This document shows positions 27,112-36,631 of a stretch of 62,424 bases of DNA, piece after piece; positions within the stretch are counted from its first letter, which is position 1; every line of letters begins with the position of its first letter. Source of the stretch: Paraburkholderia phosphatilytica (GTDB lineage: Bacteria; Pseudomonadota; Gammaproteobacteria; Burkholderiales; Burkholderiaceae); contig NZ_QQOA01000042.1 in assembly GCF_003443895.1 (NCBI RefSeq), positions 1 through 62,424 of the forward strand. The letters are read 5' to 3'. Below the pieces are notes generated by a model. The model had not been told where the DNA came from. It was given only the letters and a program-made list of their open reading frames with translations, and searched no databases. The position numbers and the translations under genes are program-made.

Positions 27112-27717
27112 TCAGTCGGCCGTGAGCTGGTTGTGGTTCGTCAGATACTTGATCAGAGCGTCGATCCCGCCCTTGTTGATCTGCTCGGCGAACTGGGTCT
27201 GATAAACCTGGATCAGCCACGCGCCCGACATGTTGATGTCGTAGATCTTCCAGCCCGACGGACCCCTGGTGAGGCGGTAGTCGACCGAATCGTCGTTGTT
27301 GCGGCTCAGCACGTGCGACTGCACGACCGCATCGTTCGCGTTCCCGCCGGCCGACGTCGCGCCGAACTTGAACGTGACGGCCTGATCGCGCAGCTGCGAC
27401 AGCGACACCGCATAGGTATGCGTGAGCAGCAGCGTGAACTGGTCGTAAAGCTGCTTCTGCTGGTCCGGCGTGGCTTGCGACCACGCCTTGCCGACGGCGA
27501 TGCGCGTGGTGCGCTGGAAATCCGTAGCCGGCAGGAAGTGCGTCTGCACGACCTGGGTGATCTTCGCCATGTCGCCGCCGCGCGCCTGCGGATCGGCTTT
27601 CATCGCGTTGACCGTGCCCTCGACCGCGTTCTTCACGACCGCATCGGGCGCGGATTGTGCGAATGCTGCGGTCGATACGACCGCGGCGGCGATAAAAGCA
27701 GAGAAATAACGTTTCAT
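27112..27717 (-). CDS. hpnM: MlaC/Ttg2D-family periplasmic lipid-binding protein (HpnM)
   Basis: A 201-residue exported protein; signal peptide MKRYFSAFIAAAVVSTAAFA. The rest is the MlaC/Ttg2D fold (APDAVVKNAVEGTVNAMKADP... GPSGWKIYDINMSGAWLIQVYQTQF), a periplasmic shuttle for phospholipids or, in hopanoid loci, probably hopanoids. Start at 27717. It is divergent from hpnN across about 200 bp and has its own terminator. Names for this gene vary; the family assignment is more certain than the symbol. Confidence 0.85.
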   Translation of the reverse strand: MKRYFSAFIAAAVVSTAAFAQSAPDAVVKNAVEGTVNAMKADPQARGGDMAKITQVVQTHFLPATDFQRTTRIAVGKAWSQATPDQQKQLYDQFTLLLTHTYAVSLSQLRDQAVTFKFGATSAGGNANDAVVQSHVLSRNNDDSVDYRLTRGPSGWKIYDINMSGAWLIQVYQTQFAEQINKGGIDALIKYLTNHNQLTAD

Positions 27718-27925
27718 ACGCGAAAGCACCCAGAAGTTCGATGGCGCCGCCACCAGGCGGCACAGCGAAGGACCAGTATACCGGCATCGTCCCGACGCCC
27801 CCCGCCAAGGCAGCAGCGGCAACCGCAGCCCGACCGGCGAGGCGGGACGCGGCGTCGGTATACTTGTGCCCTTCCGTCACTTACGCACCACTTACGCCTT
27901 CCGGCACAGGGCTCGTCCCGCGTTC

Positions 27926-30553
27926 ATGCTCAAGCCATACATCATTCGCCTTGTCGCCATATCGGTACGCTACCCGCTCTGGGTGGTCGTCGTTTCGCTG
28001 CTGCTCGCCGTGCTGTCCGGCAACTACGTGGTCCACCACTTCAAGATCAACACCGACATCGCCAACCTGATCGAGTCGGACAGGCAGTGGGCGACGCTCG
28101 ATCACGCGATGGACGCCGCGTTCCCGCAGCAAGGCCAGACCACGCTCGTCGTGGTGGAAGCGCATGCACCCGAATTCGCCGATGCGGCCGCGAACGCGCT
28201 GACCGCCGAATTGCAGAAGGACACGCGTGCGTTCACGTCGGTTTCGCAGCCGGCAGGCGGCGCGTTCTTCGAGCGCAACGCGCTGCTGTTCGCGCCGCTC
28301 GACGACGTAATGAGCACCACCGCGCAGCTCGTGCAGGCCAAGCCGCTCGTCAACCAGCTCGCGCACGATCCGAGCCTGACGGGCCTCGCCGGCACGCTGA
28401 CCACGAGCCTGCTGCTGCCGTTGCAGAGCGGCCAGATCAAGCTGCCCGACATGGCCGAGCTGCTCGGCCGCAGCGCGACGACGCTCGACGCCGTGCTCGC
28501 CAGCAAGCCCGCCGCGTTCTCGTGGCGCGCGCTGGTCGACAAGGACGTCGCGACCAATCCGGCGCGCGCGTTCATCACCGTGCAGCCGGTGCTCAACTAC
28601 GAAGCGATCTCGGCAGGCGCAGGCGCCTCGCAGGCCATCCGCGACGCCGCCGCGCGGCTGCATCTGGACGCGCGCTACGGCGCGACGATCCGGCTCACCG
28701 GCGAACAGCCGCTCGCCGACGAGGAATTCGCGTCCGTCGAAGATGGCGCCACATTGAACGGCATCGGCACGTTCATCGTCGTGCTGGTGATCTTGTGGCT
28801 CGCGCTGCGCTCGGGCCGGATGATCGTCGCGGTGTTCATCACGCTGTTCGTCGGGCTCGCGATCACGGCGGCGCTCGGCCTGATGATGGTGAGCGCGCTA
28901 AACATGATCTCGGTGGCGTTCATGGTGCTGTTCGTCGGGCTCGGGGTGGATTTCGGCGTGCAGTTCGGCGTGAAGTATCGCGAGGAGCGCTTTCGCGACG
29001 ACCGGCTCGACGTCGCGCTGCTGAACACCGCGCGCAGCATCGGCGTGCCGCTGACGCTCGCGGCGATCGCGGTGGCCGAGAGCTTCTTCTCGTTCCTGCC
29101 GACCGCCTATCGCGGCGTGTCGGAACTCGGCCAGATCGCGGGCGTCGGCATGTTCGTCGCGTACCTCACGAACATGACGCTGCTGCCGGCGCTGCTGAAG
29201 CTGTTCGCGCCGCCCGGCGAGCCCGAGCCGCCCGGCTTCAAGCGCCTAGCGCCCGTCGACGATTACCTGGACCGCAACCGCAAGCCGGTGCTGATCGCGA
29301 CGCTCGTGATCGTGGTCGGCGCGCTGCCGCTCCTCACGCATCTGCGCTTCGACTTCAACCCGCTGCATCTGAAGGACCCACATACGGAATCGATGGCGAC
29401 GCTGCTGTCGCTGAAGGATTCGCCCGAGGCGGCGGTGAACAACGTGCATACGCTCGCGCCGTCGCTTGCCGAGGCCGATGCGATCAAGGCGAAGCTCGCG
29501 AAGCTGCCGGAAGTTGGCCGTATCACGACGCTGTCCACCTTCATTCCACCCGACCAGCCGCAGAAGCTGCAGCTGATTTCGGCGGCCGCGCAGCAACTGC
29601 TGCCGGTGCTCACGCAGCCCGCGGCGCCGCCCGCAACGGATACGGTTCGCGTCGCGGCGCTGAAGCGCGCGGCGAATGCGCTCGAGCTCGCTTCGGAGGA
29701 TCATCCAGGTGCGGGCGCCGCCGAAGCGACGCATCTGTCGAACACGCTGCGCAAGCTGGCCGCCGCCGACGCAGCCACGCGCGATCGCGCGGAAACGGCG
29801 ATGTCCGACACGCTGAAGCTCGCACTCGCGCAGCTCGCGGCGCTGCTGCAGCCGGCCAGCATCACGCGCGACAACCTGCCGCCCGCGATCGTGCGCGACT
29901 GGGTCGCGCCGAACGGCCAGGCGCAGGTCGATATCGCGCCGAAGGTGCCGCCGGGCGTCGATCCGAACGACGACACCATGCTGGCCCGCTTCGCGCACGC
30001 GGTGAAGGCGGCGGAGCCCGGTGCGATCGGCGGACCGATCTCGATCCTGCATTCCGCTGATACGATCATCAAGGCGTTCCTGCAGGCCGCGTGCTGGGCG
30101 GTGCTGTCGATCACGATCCTGCTGTGGATCACGCTGCGCCGCTTCGGCGACGTGTTGCGTACGATGATTCCGCTGCTGGTGTCGGCGGTCGTGACGCTGG
30201 AACTATGCGTCGTGTTCGGCATGCCGCTCAACTTCGCGAATATCATCGCGTTGCCGCTAATGCTCGGCGTGGGGGTCGCGTTCAAGATCTACTTCGTGAT
30301 GGCGTGGCGCAACGGCCAGACCGGCCTGCTGCAATCGAGCCTCACGCACGCCGTGATGTTCAGCGCCGCGACCACTGCGACCGCGTTCGGCAGCCTGTGG
30401 CTGTCGCACCATCCGGGCACGTCGAGCATGGGACGGCTGCTGGCGCTGTCGCTGGCGTGCACGCTGACCGGAGCGGTCGTGTTCCAGCCGGTACTGATGG
30501 GCAAACCGCGCGTGAAGCGCAAGACGAAAGAAAGGCAGGGGATCGACGGATGA
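27926..30553 (+). CDS. hpnN: HpnN, RND-family hopanoid transporter
   Basis: An 875-residue inner-membrane protein of the MMPL-like RND family that moves hopanoids toward the outer membrane. Two repeats are visible, each with one helix, a large periplasmic loop and a cluster of about five helices (first cluster about 275-425, second about 715-865). Proton-relay residues are present in the VGLGVDFGVQFGVKYREERF segment of the first cluster. The ATG at 27926 gives MLKPYIIRLVAISVRYPLWVV. The stop overlaps the MlaA-like gene start (ATGA). Confidence 0.93.
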   Translation: MLKPYIIRLVAISVRYPLWVVVVSLLLAVLSGNYVVHHFKINTDIANLIESDRQWATLDHAMDAAFPQQGQTTLVVVEAHAPEFADAAANALTAELQKDTRAFTSVSQPAGGAFFERNALLFAPLDDVMSTTAQLVQAKPLVNQLAHDPSLTGLAGTLTTSLLLPLQSGQIKLPDMAELLGRSATTLDAVLASKPAAFSWRALVDKDVATNPARAFITVQPVLNYEAISAGAGASQAIRDAAARLHLDARYGATIRLTGEQPLADEEFASVEDGATLNGIGTFIVVLVILWLALRSGRMIVAVFITLFVGLAITAALGLMMVSALNMISVAFMVLFVGLGVDFGVQFGVKYREERFRDDRLDVALLNTARSIGVPLTLAAIAVAESFFSFLPTAYRGVSELGQIAGVGMFVAYLTNMTLLPALLKLFAPPGEPEPPGFKRLAPVDDYLDRNRKPVLIATLVIVVGALPLLTHLRFDFNPLHLKDPHTESMATLLSLKDSPEAAVNNVHTLAPSLAEADAIKAKLAKLPEVGRITTLSTFIPPDQPQKLQLISAAAQQLLPVLTQPAAPPATDTVRVAALKRAANALELASEDHPGAGAAEATHLSNTLRKLAAADAATRDRAETAMSDTLKLALAQLAALLQPASITRDNLPPAIVRDWVAPNGQAQVDIAPKVPPGVDPNDDTMLARFAHAVKAAEPGAIGGPISILHSADTIIKAFLQAACWAVLSITILLWITLRRFGDVLRTMIPLLVSAVVTLELCVVFGMPLNFANIIALPLMLGVGVAFKIYFVMAWRNGQTGLLQSSLTHAVMFSAATTATAFGSLWLSHHPGTSSMGRLLALSLACTLTGAVVFQPVLMGKPRVKRKTKERQGIDG

Positions 30554-31485
30554 AGATGCGAATCGCCCCGCTGGCACTGGTCGCCGCGGGCCTCATGAGC
30601 GGCTGTGCCACCGGACCGAACCGGACGCCGGGCGATCCGCTCGAGCCGATGAACCGCACGATCTACAAGTTCAACGACGCGCTCGACCGCACCGTTGCGA
30701 AGCCGATCGCGAAGGGCTACCAGAAGGTCACGCCGCAGCCGGTCCGCACGGCCGTCGACAACTTCTTCTCGAACATCGGCGACCTTGACAACTTCGCGAA
30801 CAACCTGCTGCAGCTGAAGATCACCGACGCGACCGAAGACCTGATGCGCGTCGCGATGAACACGGTGTTCGGTATCGGCGGCCTGATCGACTTCGCGACG
30901 CCCGCCGGTCTGCCGAAGCACAAGCAGGACTTCGGCCTGACGCTCGGCCGTTGGGGCATGCCCTCGGGGCCGTATCTGGTGCTACCGTTCTTCGGTCCGA
31001 GCTCGTTCCGCGACGCGACCGGGCTCGCGGTGGACGTGCGCTTCAATCCGATGAATTACCTCGACAATTCGGCGAGCTATCCATTGTGGGCGCTGCAGTT
31101 CATCAGCGCGCGCGCGGACATGCTGGGCGCGACCGATCTGCTGCAGACCGCGGCGCTCGATCCGTATTCGTTCGTGCGCGACGCGTACACGCAGCAACGG
31201 CGCGCAAGACTCCAGCAAGGCTCGACGACGAACAACAACAACGTGCCGCTGCCGAACTACGGCGATCCGGGCGCGGCCACGCCGGGCTCGACCACGCCGG
31301 CGCCGGGCGGCGCGAACGGGTCGCACGAGCCGTCGGGGTCGTCGAATGGTCTGCCGAACTATACGGACCCGGGCGATAGCGGAGCGGCGCCTGCGGGCAG
31401 CACATCGAACGGGCTGCCGAATTACACCGATCCCGGCGCGAGCAGCCCTTCACCGGCCAGCGCAGCGGGTACCGCGGGCAAGTAA
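30550..31485 (+). CDS. MlaA/VacJ-family outer-membrane lipoprotein with C-terminal repeats
   Basis: A 311-residue lipoprotein: signal peptide with lipobox LMSGC (Cys at about 20), then the MlaA domain (DPLEPMNRTIYKFNDALD... FNNIGDL-like NFFSNIGDLDNF... GIGGLIDFATPAGL... DFGLTLGRWG). MlaA pulls lipid from the outer leaflet of the outer membrane. The tail after about residue 225 is low-complexity with three copies of LPNYxDPG (GDPG, TDPG, TDPG). Translational coupling to hpnN and proximity to hpnM point to a dedicated lipid or hopanoid trafficking set. Confidence 0.93.
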   Translation: MKMRIAPLALVAAGLMSGCATGPNRTPGDPLEPMNRTIYKFNDALDRTVAKPIAKGYQKVTPQPVRTAVDNFFSNIGDLDNFANNLLQLKITDATEDLMRVAMNTVFGIGGLIDFATPAGLPKHKQDFGLTLGRWGMPSGPYLVLPFFGPSSFRDATGLAVDVRFNPMNYLDNSASYPLWALQFISARADMLGATDLLQTAALDPYSFVRDAYTQQRRARLQQGSTTNNNNVPLPNYGDPGAATPGSTTPAPGGANGSHEPSGSSNGLPNYTDPGDSGAAPAGSTSNGLPNYTDPGASSPSPASAAGTAGK

Positions 31486-31515
31486 CGCCGCCTGTTGTCG
31501 AGGTAAGGCGGAGCG

Positions 31516-32241
31516 TCAGCTGGGCCGCAGCGCGCCAGCGTGTTCCATCGCGTGACGGGCCTGCACCAGCGACGCTTTCGCCGCCTTCGCATCGCCCGCC
31601 AGCCGCAGCAGCGCACCCAGTTGCGAGGGCTGCCGCAGCAGCTCACGCAGGATCGGCCCGATGGCCGTCTTGCCGTCTTCGCCGAAACCGGCCGTGGCGG
31701 CCGATGGCAATGTGAGCGAAGCCGGATCGACGATCGCGCGGCACACCGCGAACGGCAACCCACGCGACTTCGCGATCGCACCGGCCAGATGCGATTCCAT
31801 ATCCACCGCAAGCGCGCCCGACGCGCGATGCAGCGCGGCCTTGTCCTGCGCGTCGACGAGCGGCGCGCTCACTGCCGCCTGCACGCCGATCTGCAGCTTC
31901 GCCGCGAGCGGCGACGCGGCGAGCGCGGCCTCGATGCGCTCGGTCCATTCCGCGTCGGTATCGAGCCGGCCGAACGGTCCATCGACCGCTTCCGCGACGA
32001 CGATCGTTCCGGGCTCCAGCGCCGGCGCGAGACCGCCCGCCGTGCCGAAGCTCAGGATGCCGCTCGCGCCGCGCGCCACCGCGTCGCTCAGCGCGCGCTC
32101 CAGCAGGTCGCCGCGCGACGCATACACCGTCTCGACGCCGTGACCGCGCGCAATGCGCGCCTCGAACGCCATCCCGCTAACGACGATCACCGGCAATGTG
32201 GCGGCGGTGGGAGCAAGCGTCATCGCGTCGCGCGCCGTCAT
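31516..32241 (-). CDS. hpnG: Adenosylhopane nucleosidase HpnG
   Basis: A 241-residue member of the nucleoside phosphorylase superfamily that removes adenine from adenosylhopane to give ribosylhopane. Motifs: VIVVSGMAFEARIA at the start, GTAGGLAPAL, and VDMESHLAGAIAKSRGLPFAVCRAI, the nucleosidase core. The ATG at 32241 overlaps the hpnF stop (TGATG). It is the last gene of the hpnDEFG operon and acts directly after HpnH. Confidence 0.92.
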   Translation of the reverse strand: MTARDAMTLAPTAATLPVIVVSGMAFEARIARGHGVETVYASRGDLLERALSDAVARGASGILSFGTAGGLAPALEPGTIVVAEAVDGPFGRLDTDAEWTERIEAALAASPLAAKLQIGVQAAVSAPLVDAQDKAALHRASGALAVDMESHLAGAIAKSRGLPFAVCRAIVDPASLTLPSAATAGFGEDGKTAIGPILRELLRQPSQLGALLRLAGDAKAAKASLVQARHAMEHAGALRPS

Positions 32242-34274
32242 CACATGCCGACCATCACGCGCGTTTCGCCGTCGCGTTTCAGGTTGCGGTAGCGGGCGAG
32301 CGCCCACAGCGGGAAGAACTTGCGATAGCCGTGGTAGCGCAGATAGAACACGCGCGGGAAGCCGGTCGCGGTGAAGCGCGTTTCGTCCCACAGGCCGTGC
32401 TCGCGCTGCTCGCGGATCAGCCATTCGATGCCGCGCGCGACCGCCGGATGATTCACCTCGCCCACGGCCATCAGGCCGATCAGCGCCCACGCCGTCTGCG
32501 ACGCTGTGCTCGTCGCGCGTTCGTAGCCGCGGTAGTCGAGCTTGTAGCTGGTGCCGTCTTCGCCCCAGCCGCCGTCTTCGTTCTGGATCGACACGAGCCA
32601 TTGCGCCGCGCGGCGGAAGCACGGATCGTCGTGCGGCATGCCCGCCGCGTTGAGCGCGCACAGCACCGTCCACGTGCCGTAGATGTAGTTCATGCCCCAG
32701 CGGCCATACCAGCTGCCGTCCGCTTCCTGCTCGGCCAGCAGATAGTCGTACGCGCGGCGCGCCGGTTCGCTGCTGGCGGGCAGCTCGCCGAGCTGCGCGA
32801 GCATCGACAGACACCGGCCGGAGACATCCGCGGTGGGCGGATCGAGCAGCGCGCCGTGATCGGAGAACGGGATGTTGTTCAGGTAGTACTGCGTGTTTTC
32901 CGGTTCGAAGGCGCCCCAGCCGCCGTCGCTGCTCTGCATGCCGACCACCCACTCGCGCGCCCGCGCGATCGGCTGGTTATCGGCGTTCGACTTCGTGCCC
33001 CACGACTGACGGTTCATCGCCAACGCCACGACGGCCGTATCGTCGACGTCCGGGTAATGCGGGTTCGCGAACTGGAACGCCCAGCCGCCCGGCCGCACGT
33101 TCGCGCGGCGCGAGATCCAGTCGCCGCGCACGTCGAGAATCTGCAGCGGCCGCAGCCATTCGAGCGCGCGTTCCACCGCCGCTTCCGCGCGCGAGTCGCC
33201 GGTTTCGAGCAGCGCGTGCGCGACGAGCGAGGTGTCCCACACCGGCGACAGGCACGGCTGGCAATACGCTTCGTCTTCGTGAATCACGAGCAGCTTCTCC
33301 ACCGACTGCCGCGCGATCGCGCGGTTCGGATGATCGGGAGGAAAGCCGAGCACGTCGTACATCATCACGGAGTTCGCCATCGCCGGGAAAATCGCGCCGA
33401 GGCCGTCTTCGCCGTTCAGCCGTTCGTTGACGAACTTCACCGCCTGATCGATCGAGCGCTGGCGGATGTGCTTCGGGAACAGGCCATCCACCGTGCGCAG
33501 CACCGCGTCGACGCAGCGGAACAATGTGAACCAGCCCTGCGACTGATGCGGCGCCTTCGGCGCGGGACCGACGGTGACCGGCGCGCCGCGGAACAGCTCG
33601 TCGATCCGCACGCCGCGCGGATTGCGCGCGACCGGCCGTTTCGCGTTCAGCACGAGCAGCGGCACGATCACCGTGCGCGCCCAGTACGACACCTTCGACA
33701 GGTGGAACGGGAACCACTGCGGCAGCATCATGATCTCGACCGGCATCATCGGCACTGCGTACCACGTGACGACGCCGAACAGCGCGAGCAGGATGCGCGT
33801 GAACACGTTCGCCCCTTCGGCGCCGCCCGCGGCGAGGATCGCGTCGCGCGCACGAAGCATGTGCTCGGTGTCTTCCGCGTCGCCGATCATCTTCAGCGCG
33901 AAGTACGCCTTCACGCTCGCGCTGATGTCCATCGCGCCATCGGTGAAAAGCGGCCAGCCGCCGCCGGGCAGCTGGATGCGCCGCAGATAGCGCGCGATCT
34001 TCTGCTCGAGCTCGAGGTTCGCTTTCTCGCCGAGGTAGTGGACGAGCAGCACGTACTCGGCCGGAATCGTCGCGTCGGCTTCGAGCTCGTAGAGCCAGTG
34101 GCCGTCGGCGTGCTGGTCGGCGAGGATCGCGTCGGTGGCGCGCAGCACCGATTGTTCGAGCGCGGCGGTCGTGGCGGCTTCGCCAGCGGGCAACAGCGAC
34201 GCTGCGGCAGGCGCCGCGGCTTCGGTTTCAGTGATCGCGCCAGCTGGCGCCACGCCTTCAGTCAGATCGTTCAT
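32241..34274 (-). CDS. hpnF: Squalene-hopene cyclase HpnF
   Basis: A 677-residue monotopic membrane enzyme that cyclises squalene to hopene and diplopterol. The catalytic DxDD motif is intact as DVDDTA (about residue 410), and several QW repeats (QxxDGGWG-type) stabilise the alpha/alpha barrels, for example SSDGGWGAFE, EADGSWYGRWG and EDGGWGED. The start at 34274 (MNDLTEGVAPAG) overlaps the hpnE stop as ATGA. Length fits the family. Confidence 0.97.
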   Translation of the reverse strand: MNDLTEGVAPAGAITETEAAAPAAASLLPAGEAATTAALEQSVLRATDAILADQHADGHWLYELEADATIPAEYVLLVHYLGEKANLELEQKIARYLRRIQLPGGGWPLFTDGAMDISASVKAYFALKMIGDAEDTEHMLRARDAILAAGGAEGANVFTRILLALFGVVTWYAVPMMPVEIMMLPQWFPFHLSKVSYWARTVIVPLLVLNAKRPVARNPRGVRIDELFRGAPVTVGPAPKAPHQSQGWFTLFRCVDAVLRTVDGLFPKHIRQRSIDQAVKFVNERLNGEDGLGAIFPAMANSVMMYDVLGFPPDHPNRAIARQSVEKLLVIHEDEAYCQPCLSPVWDTSLVAHALLETGDSRAEAAVERALEWLRPLQILDVRGDWISRRANVRPGGWAFQFANPHYPDVDDTAVVALAMNRQSWGTKSNADNQPIARAREWVVGMQSSDGGWGAFEPENTQYYLNNIPFSDHGALLDPPTADVSGRCLSMLAQLGELPASSEPARRAYDYLLAEQEADGSWYGRWGMNYIYGTWTVLCALNAAGMPHDDPCFRRAAQWLVSIQNEDGGWGEDGTSYKLDYRGYERATSTASQTAWALIGLMAVGEVNHPAVARGIEWLIREQREHGLWDETRFTATGFPRVFYLRYHGYRKFFPLWALARYRNLKRDGETRVMVGM

Positions 34275-35545
34275 CGGCTTTCCATCGTTTCGTTCAGCAG
34301 CACGTCCGCGGCCTGCTGGCCGGAGCGGATCGCGCCTTCGATCGTGGCGGGCAGGCCGGTGGCCGTCCAGTCGCCCGCGATCGTCAGATTGGTCCAGCGC
34401 GTTCGCGTGCCCGGACGGCGCAGTTCTTCGTCCGGAAGCGCGGCGAACGTCGCACGGGGTTCGACGTCGAGCGTCCACGCCGGCAGCGGCTCGGCCGCCA
34501 GGCCGGTCGCGCGTGCGACCTCGCTCCACGTTGCGCGCACAAGCGCCTCGCCGGGCTGGCCGAGCCAGCGCGCGGCATCGCCGACGGTGACCGACAGGCG
34601 TCCGTCGTGCGCGTGCAGCCGCTCGGCCGTGCCGTTCACGAGGAACGTGATCGGCGCGAAGCCCAGCGGCGGGTCGATCGCGAAATGGATCGTCGCGATG
34701 GCTTTATGTTGCCGCGGCGCCAGCAGGCCGGGCACCAGCGTCGCCGCGACGTCGCCGGGCACGGCAAGCACCACGGCTTCGTCACCCGCGAGCGGCGTGG
34801 GCTGCGGCACGTCGCCGAACGCGAGGCCGATGACGCGGCACGTCGCATCGTCGAACACCATCGCGCGCAGGCGCGAACCGAGCCGGATCGTCGTACCGCC
34901 ATGCTGCAACAGCCGCAGCGCCGGATCGACGAACGCGCTGCCAAGGCCGTTGCGCGCGACCAGCGGCCGGCACGCCTGGCCGCCGGCGAAAAACGTCTCG
35001 CGCGCGAGCGCGCACGCAAGCTCCGCGCTGGCATCGGCGGGTTCGACGTTCATCACCGCGCGCAACAGCGGCCGCAGCAGCTGGTCCCACACCGCGCCGT
35101 CGCAGCGCATGCTCCGCGCGATCGTGCGCCCCGGTTTCGCGAACAGCAGCGACGCGAGCGCCAGGTAGTCTGTGGGCTGCGTGCCGGGCACCCGCGCGCC
35201 GCGGTTGAAGATCCACCACGGCACATAGCCGGCCGAAGGCCGCACGTTCCAGCCCGTCTGCGTCGCGAGATCGAAAAACGGCAGCTCGGGCTCGACCGGG
35301 CCGACCAGTTCGTCGCTCGCGCCCACCGCGCGCAGATAGTTCAGCGTCGCGCGGTAACCGGACAGCACGAGGTGGTTGCCGGAATCGATCGTCGCGTTGA
35401 GCGTGCGGTCGTAGTACGAGCGGCAGCGTCCGCCCACCTGGTCCGTCGCTTCATGCAGCGCGACCCGCGCGCCGCGCCGCTGCAATTGCACCGCGGCGGC
35501 GAGACCCGCGAGGCCCCCGCCGATCACGTGAACAAGCGTCTGCAT
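34271..35545 (-). CDS. hpnE: Hydroxysqualene dehydroxylase HpnE
   Basis: A 424-residue FAD-dependent enzyme that reduces hydroxysqualene to squalene. It starts with the FAD dinucleotide motif VIGGGLAGLAAAVQLQRRG and the following GGRCRSY; the C-terminus has the family FAD motif (NLTIAGDWTATGLPATIEGAIRSGQ). The ATG at 35545 overlaps the hpnD stop (TGATG). Member of the hpnDEFG operon. Confidence 0.94.
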   Translation of the reverse strand: MQTLVHVIGGGLAGLAAAVQLQRRGARVALHEATDQVGGRCRSYYDRTLNATIDSGNHLVLSGYRATLNYLRAVGASDELVGPVEPELPFFDLATQTGWNVRPSAGYVPWWIFNRGARVPGTQPTDYLALASLLFAKPGRTIARSMRCDGAVWDQLLRPLLRAVMNVEPADASAELACALARETFFAGGQACRPLVARNGLGSAFVDPALRLLQHGGTTIRLGSRLRAMVFDDATCRVIGLAFGDVPQPTPLAGDEAVVLAVPGDVAATLVPGLLAPRQHKAIATIHFAIDPPLGFAPITFLVNGTAERLHAHDGRLSVTVGDAARWLGQPGEALVRATWSEVARATGLAAEPLPAWTLDVEPRATFAALPDEELRRPGTRTRWTNLTIAGDWTATGLPATIEGAIRSGQQAADVLLNETMESR

Positions 35546-36393
35546 CAGAAAAACGCGTAGCGGGCGACGATCCAGAGCAGCTTCGCCTTCGGCTTGCTGA
35601 CCTTCGTGCGAGGAATGTCGAAGCCGCGCTCGACCGTGCGGTCGAGCAGACACCGGTAGACGCCGGACATGATGCGCGGCGCGCGCACCTGCTGGCGCGG
35701 CGATGCGTCCATGATCGCATCGGCCTTCGCGAAATGCAGCTTCGCGCGCTCGGCGAGCGCATTGCACACGCGCGGCAGCGACGCATCGTCGACGACCGAC
35801 GCCGGGCTCGACGTCGCGATCCCTTCCTTCGCGAGCAGTTCGTACGGCAGATAGCAGCGGTTGATTTCCGCGTCTTCGTCGATGTCGCGCAGGATGTTGG
35901 TCAGCTGCAGCGCGCGGCCCAGATGGTGCGCCAGGTCGTGGCCCGGGCCCTCGGGCATCCCGAAAATTCTCACCGACAGCCGGCCCGCCGCGCTCGCGAC
36001 GCGATCGCAGTACAGATCGAGCGTCGCTTCGTCCGGCGCGCAGATGTCCGCGGCGGCATCCATCGCCATGCCGTTGATCATCTCGTGGAAGTCTTCGCGC
36101 CGCAGGTGGAACGTGTGAATGTGGCGCGTCAGCGCCCGCAGCGAGTCGCGCGGCTGGCCGGCGTAGCAGTCGTCGATGTCGGCGCGCCAGCGCTCCAGCT
36201 GCGCGGCGCGCTCGGCGCGCGGCAGCGAGCTGTCGGCGATGTCGTCGACCGCGCGGCAGAACGCGTACACCTGGTACATCGCGTCGCGCTGCGCAGCCGG
36301 CAGGATACGCATCGCGAGGTAGAACGAGCTGCCCGAAGTGACGGCAGCCGCATCGGTCTGTGTATCGTCCACGACGAGGTTGGAAACGGCCAA
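35545..36393 (-). CDS. hpnD: Presqualene diphosphate synthase HpnD
   Basis: A 282-residue trans-prenyltransferase condensing two farnesyl diphosphates. Both Asp-rich motifs are present: FCRAVDDIADSS and LRDIDEDAEINRCYLP. A TTG start at 36393 is chosen, with GGAG six bases upstream, giving MAVSNLVVDDTQTDAAAV. First gene of hpnDEFG; all junctions overlap, so stoichiometric translation is likely. Confidence 0.95.
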   Translation of the reverse strand: MAVSNLVVDDTQTDAAAVTSGSSFYLAMRILPAAQRDAMYQVYAFCRAVDDIADSSLPRAERAAQLERWRADIDDCYAGQPRDSLRALTRHIHTFHLRREDFHEMINGMAMDAAADICAPDEATLDLYCDRVASAAGRLSVRIFGMPEGPGHDLAHHLGRALQLTNILRDIDEDAEINRCYLPYELLAKEGIATSSPASVVDDASLPRVCNALAERAKLHFAKADAIMDASPRQQVRAPRIMSGVYRCLLDRTVERGFDIPRTKVSKPKAKLLWIVARYAFF

Positions 36394-36631
36394 GACGATC
36401 TCCGCTGAGGAACCCGCAACGGGGCGATCAAGAAGTCATGCCTACCCGCAAGGGCAAGCCGCCCGCGCGCGCGGACACGCGCGAAAGATTCGCGGGCTCG
36501 CGAGGTGCCCGGGCAGGCGTCGACGATCCCGGAACCGGCCCTGGGGCCAGAAAACGGCAAAAAGTATAACAATCTTTGGATTACGCCGCAGAAAGGCTCC
36601 CCGATAGGTCCGCGGCGGCGCCAGAGGGCGG

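Noticed and set aside
27100..30060. Very long open frame overlapping hpnM and hpnN
   Set aside because: Arg/Ala-rich shadow in a high-GC region; hpnM and hpnN are unambiguous in other frames.
32196..35168. 990-codon open frame antisense to hpnF and hpnE
   Set aside because: Same composition artefact; the cyclase DxDD and QW motifs fix the true frame.
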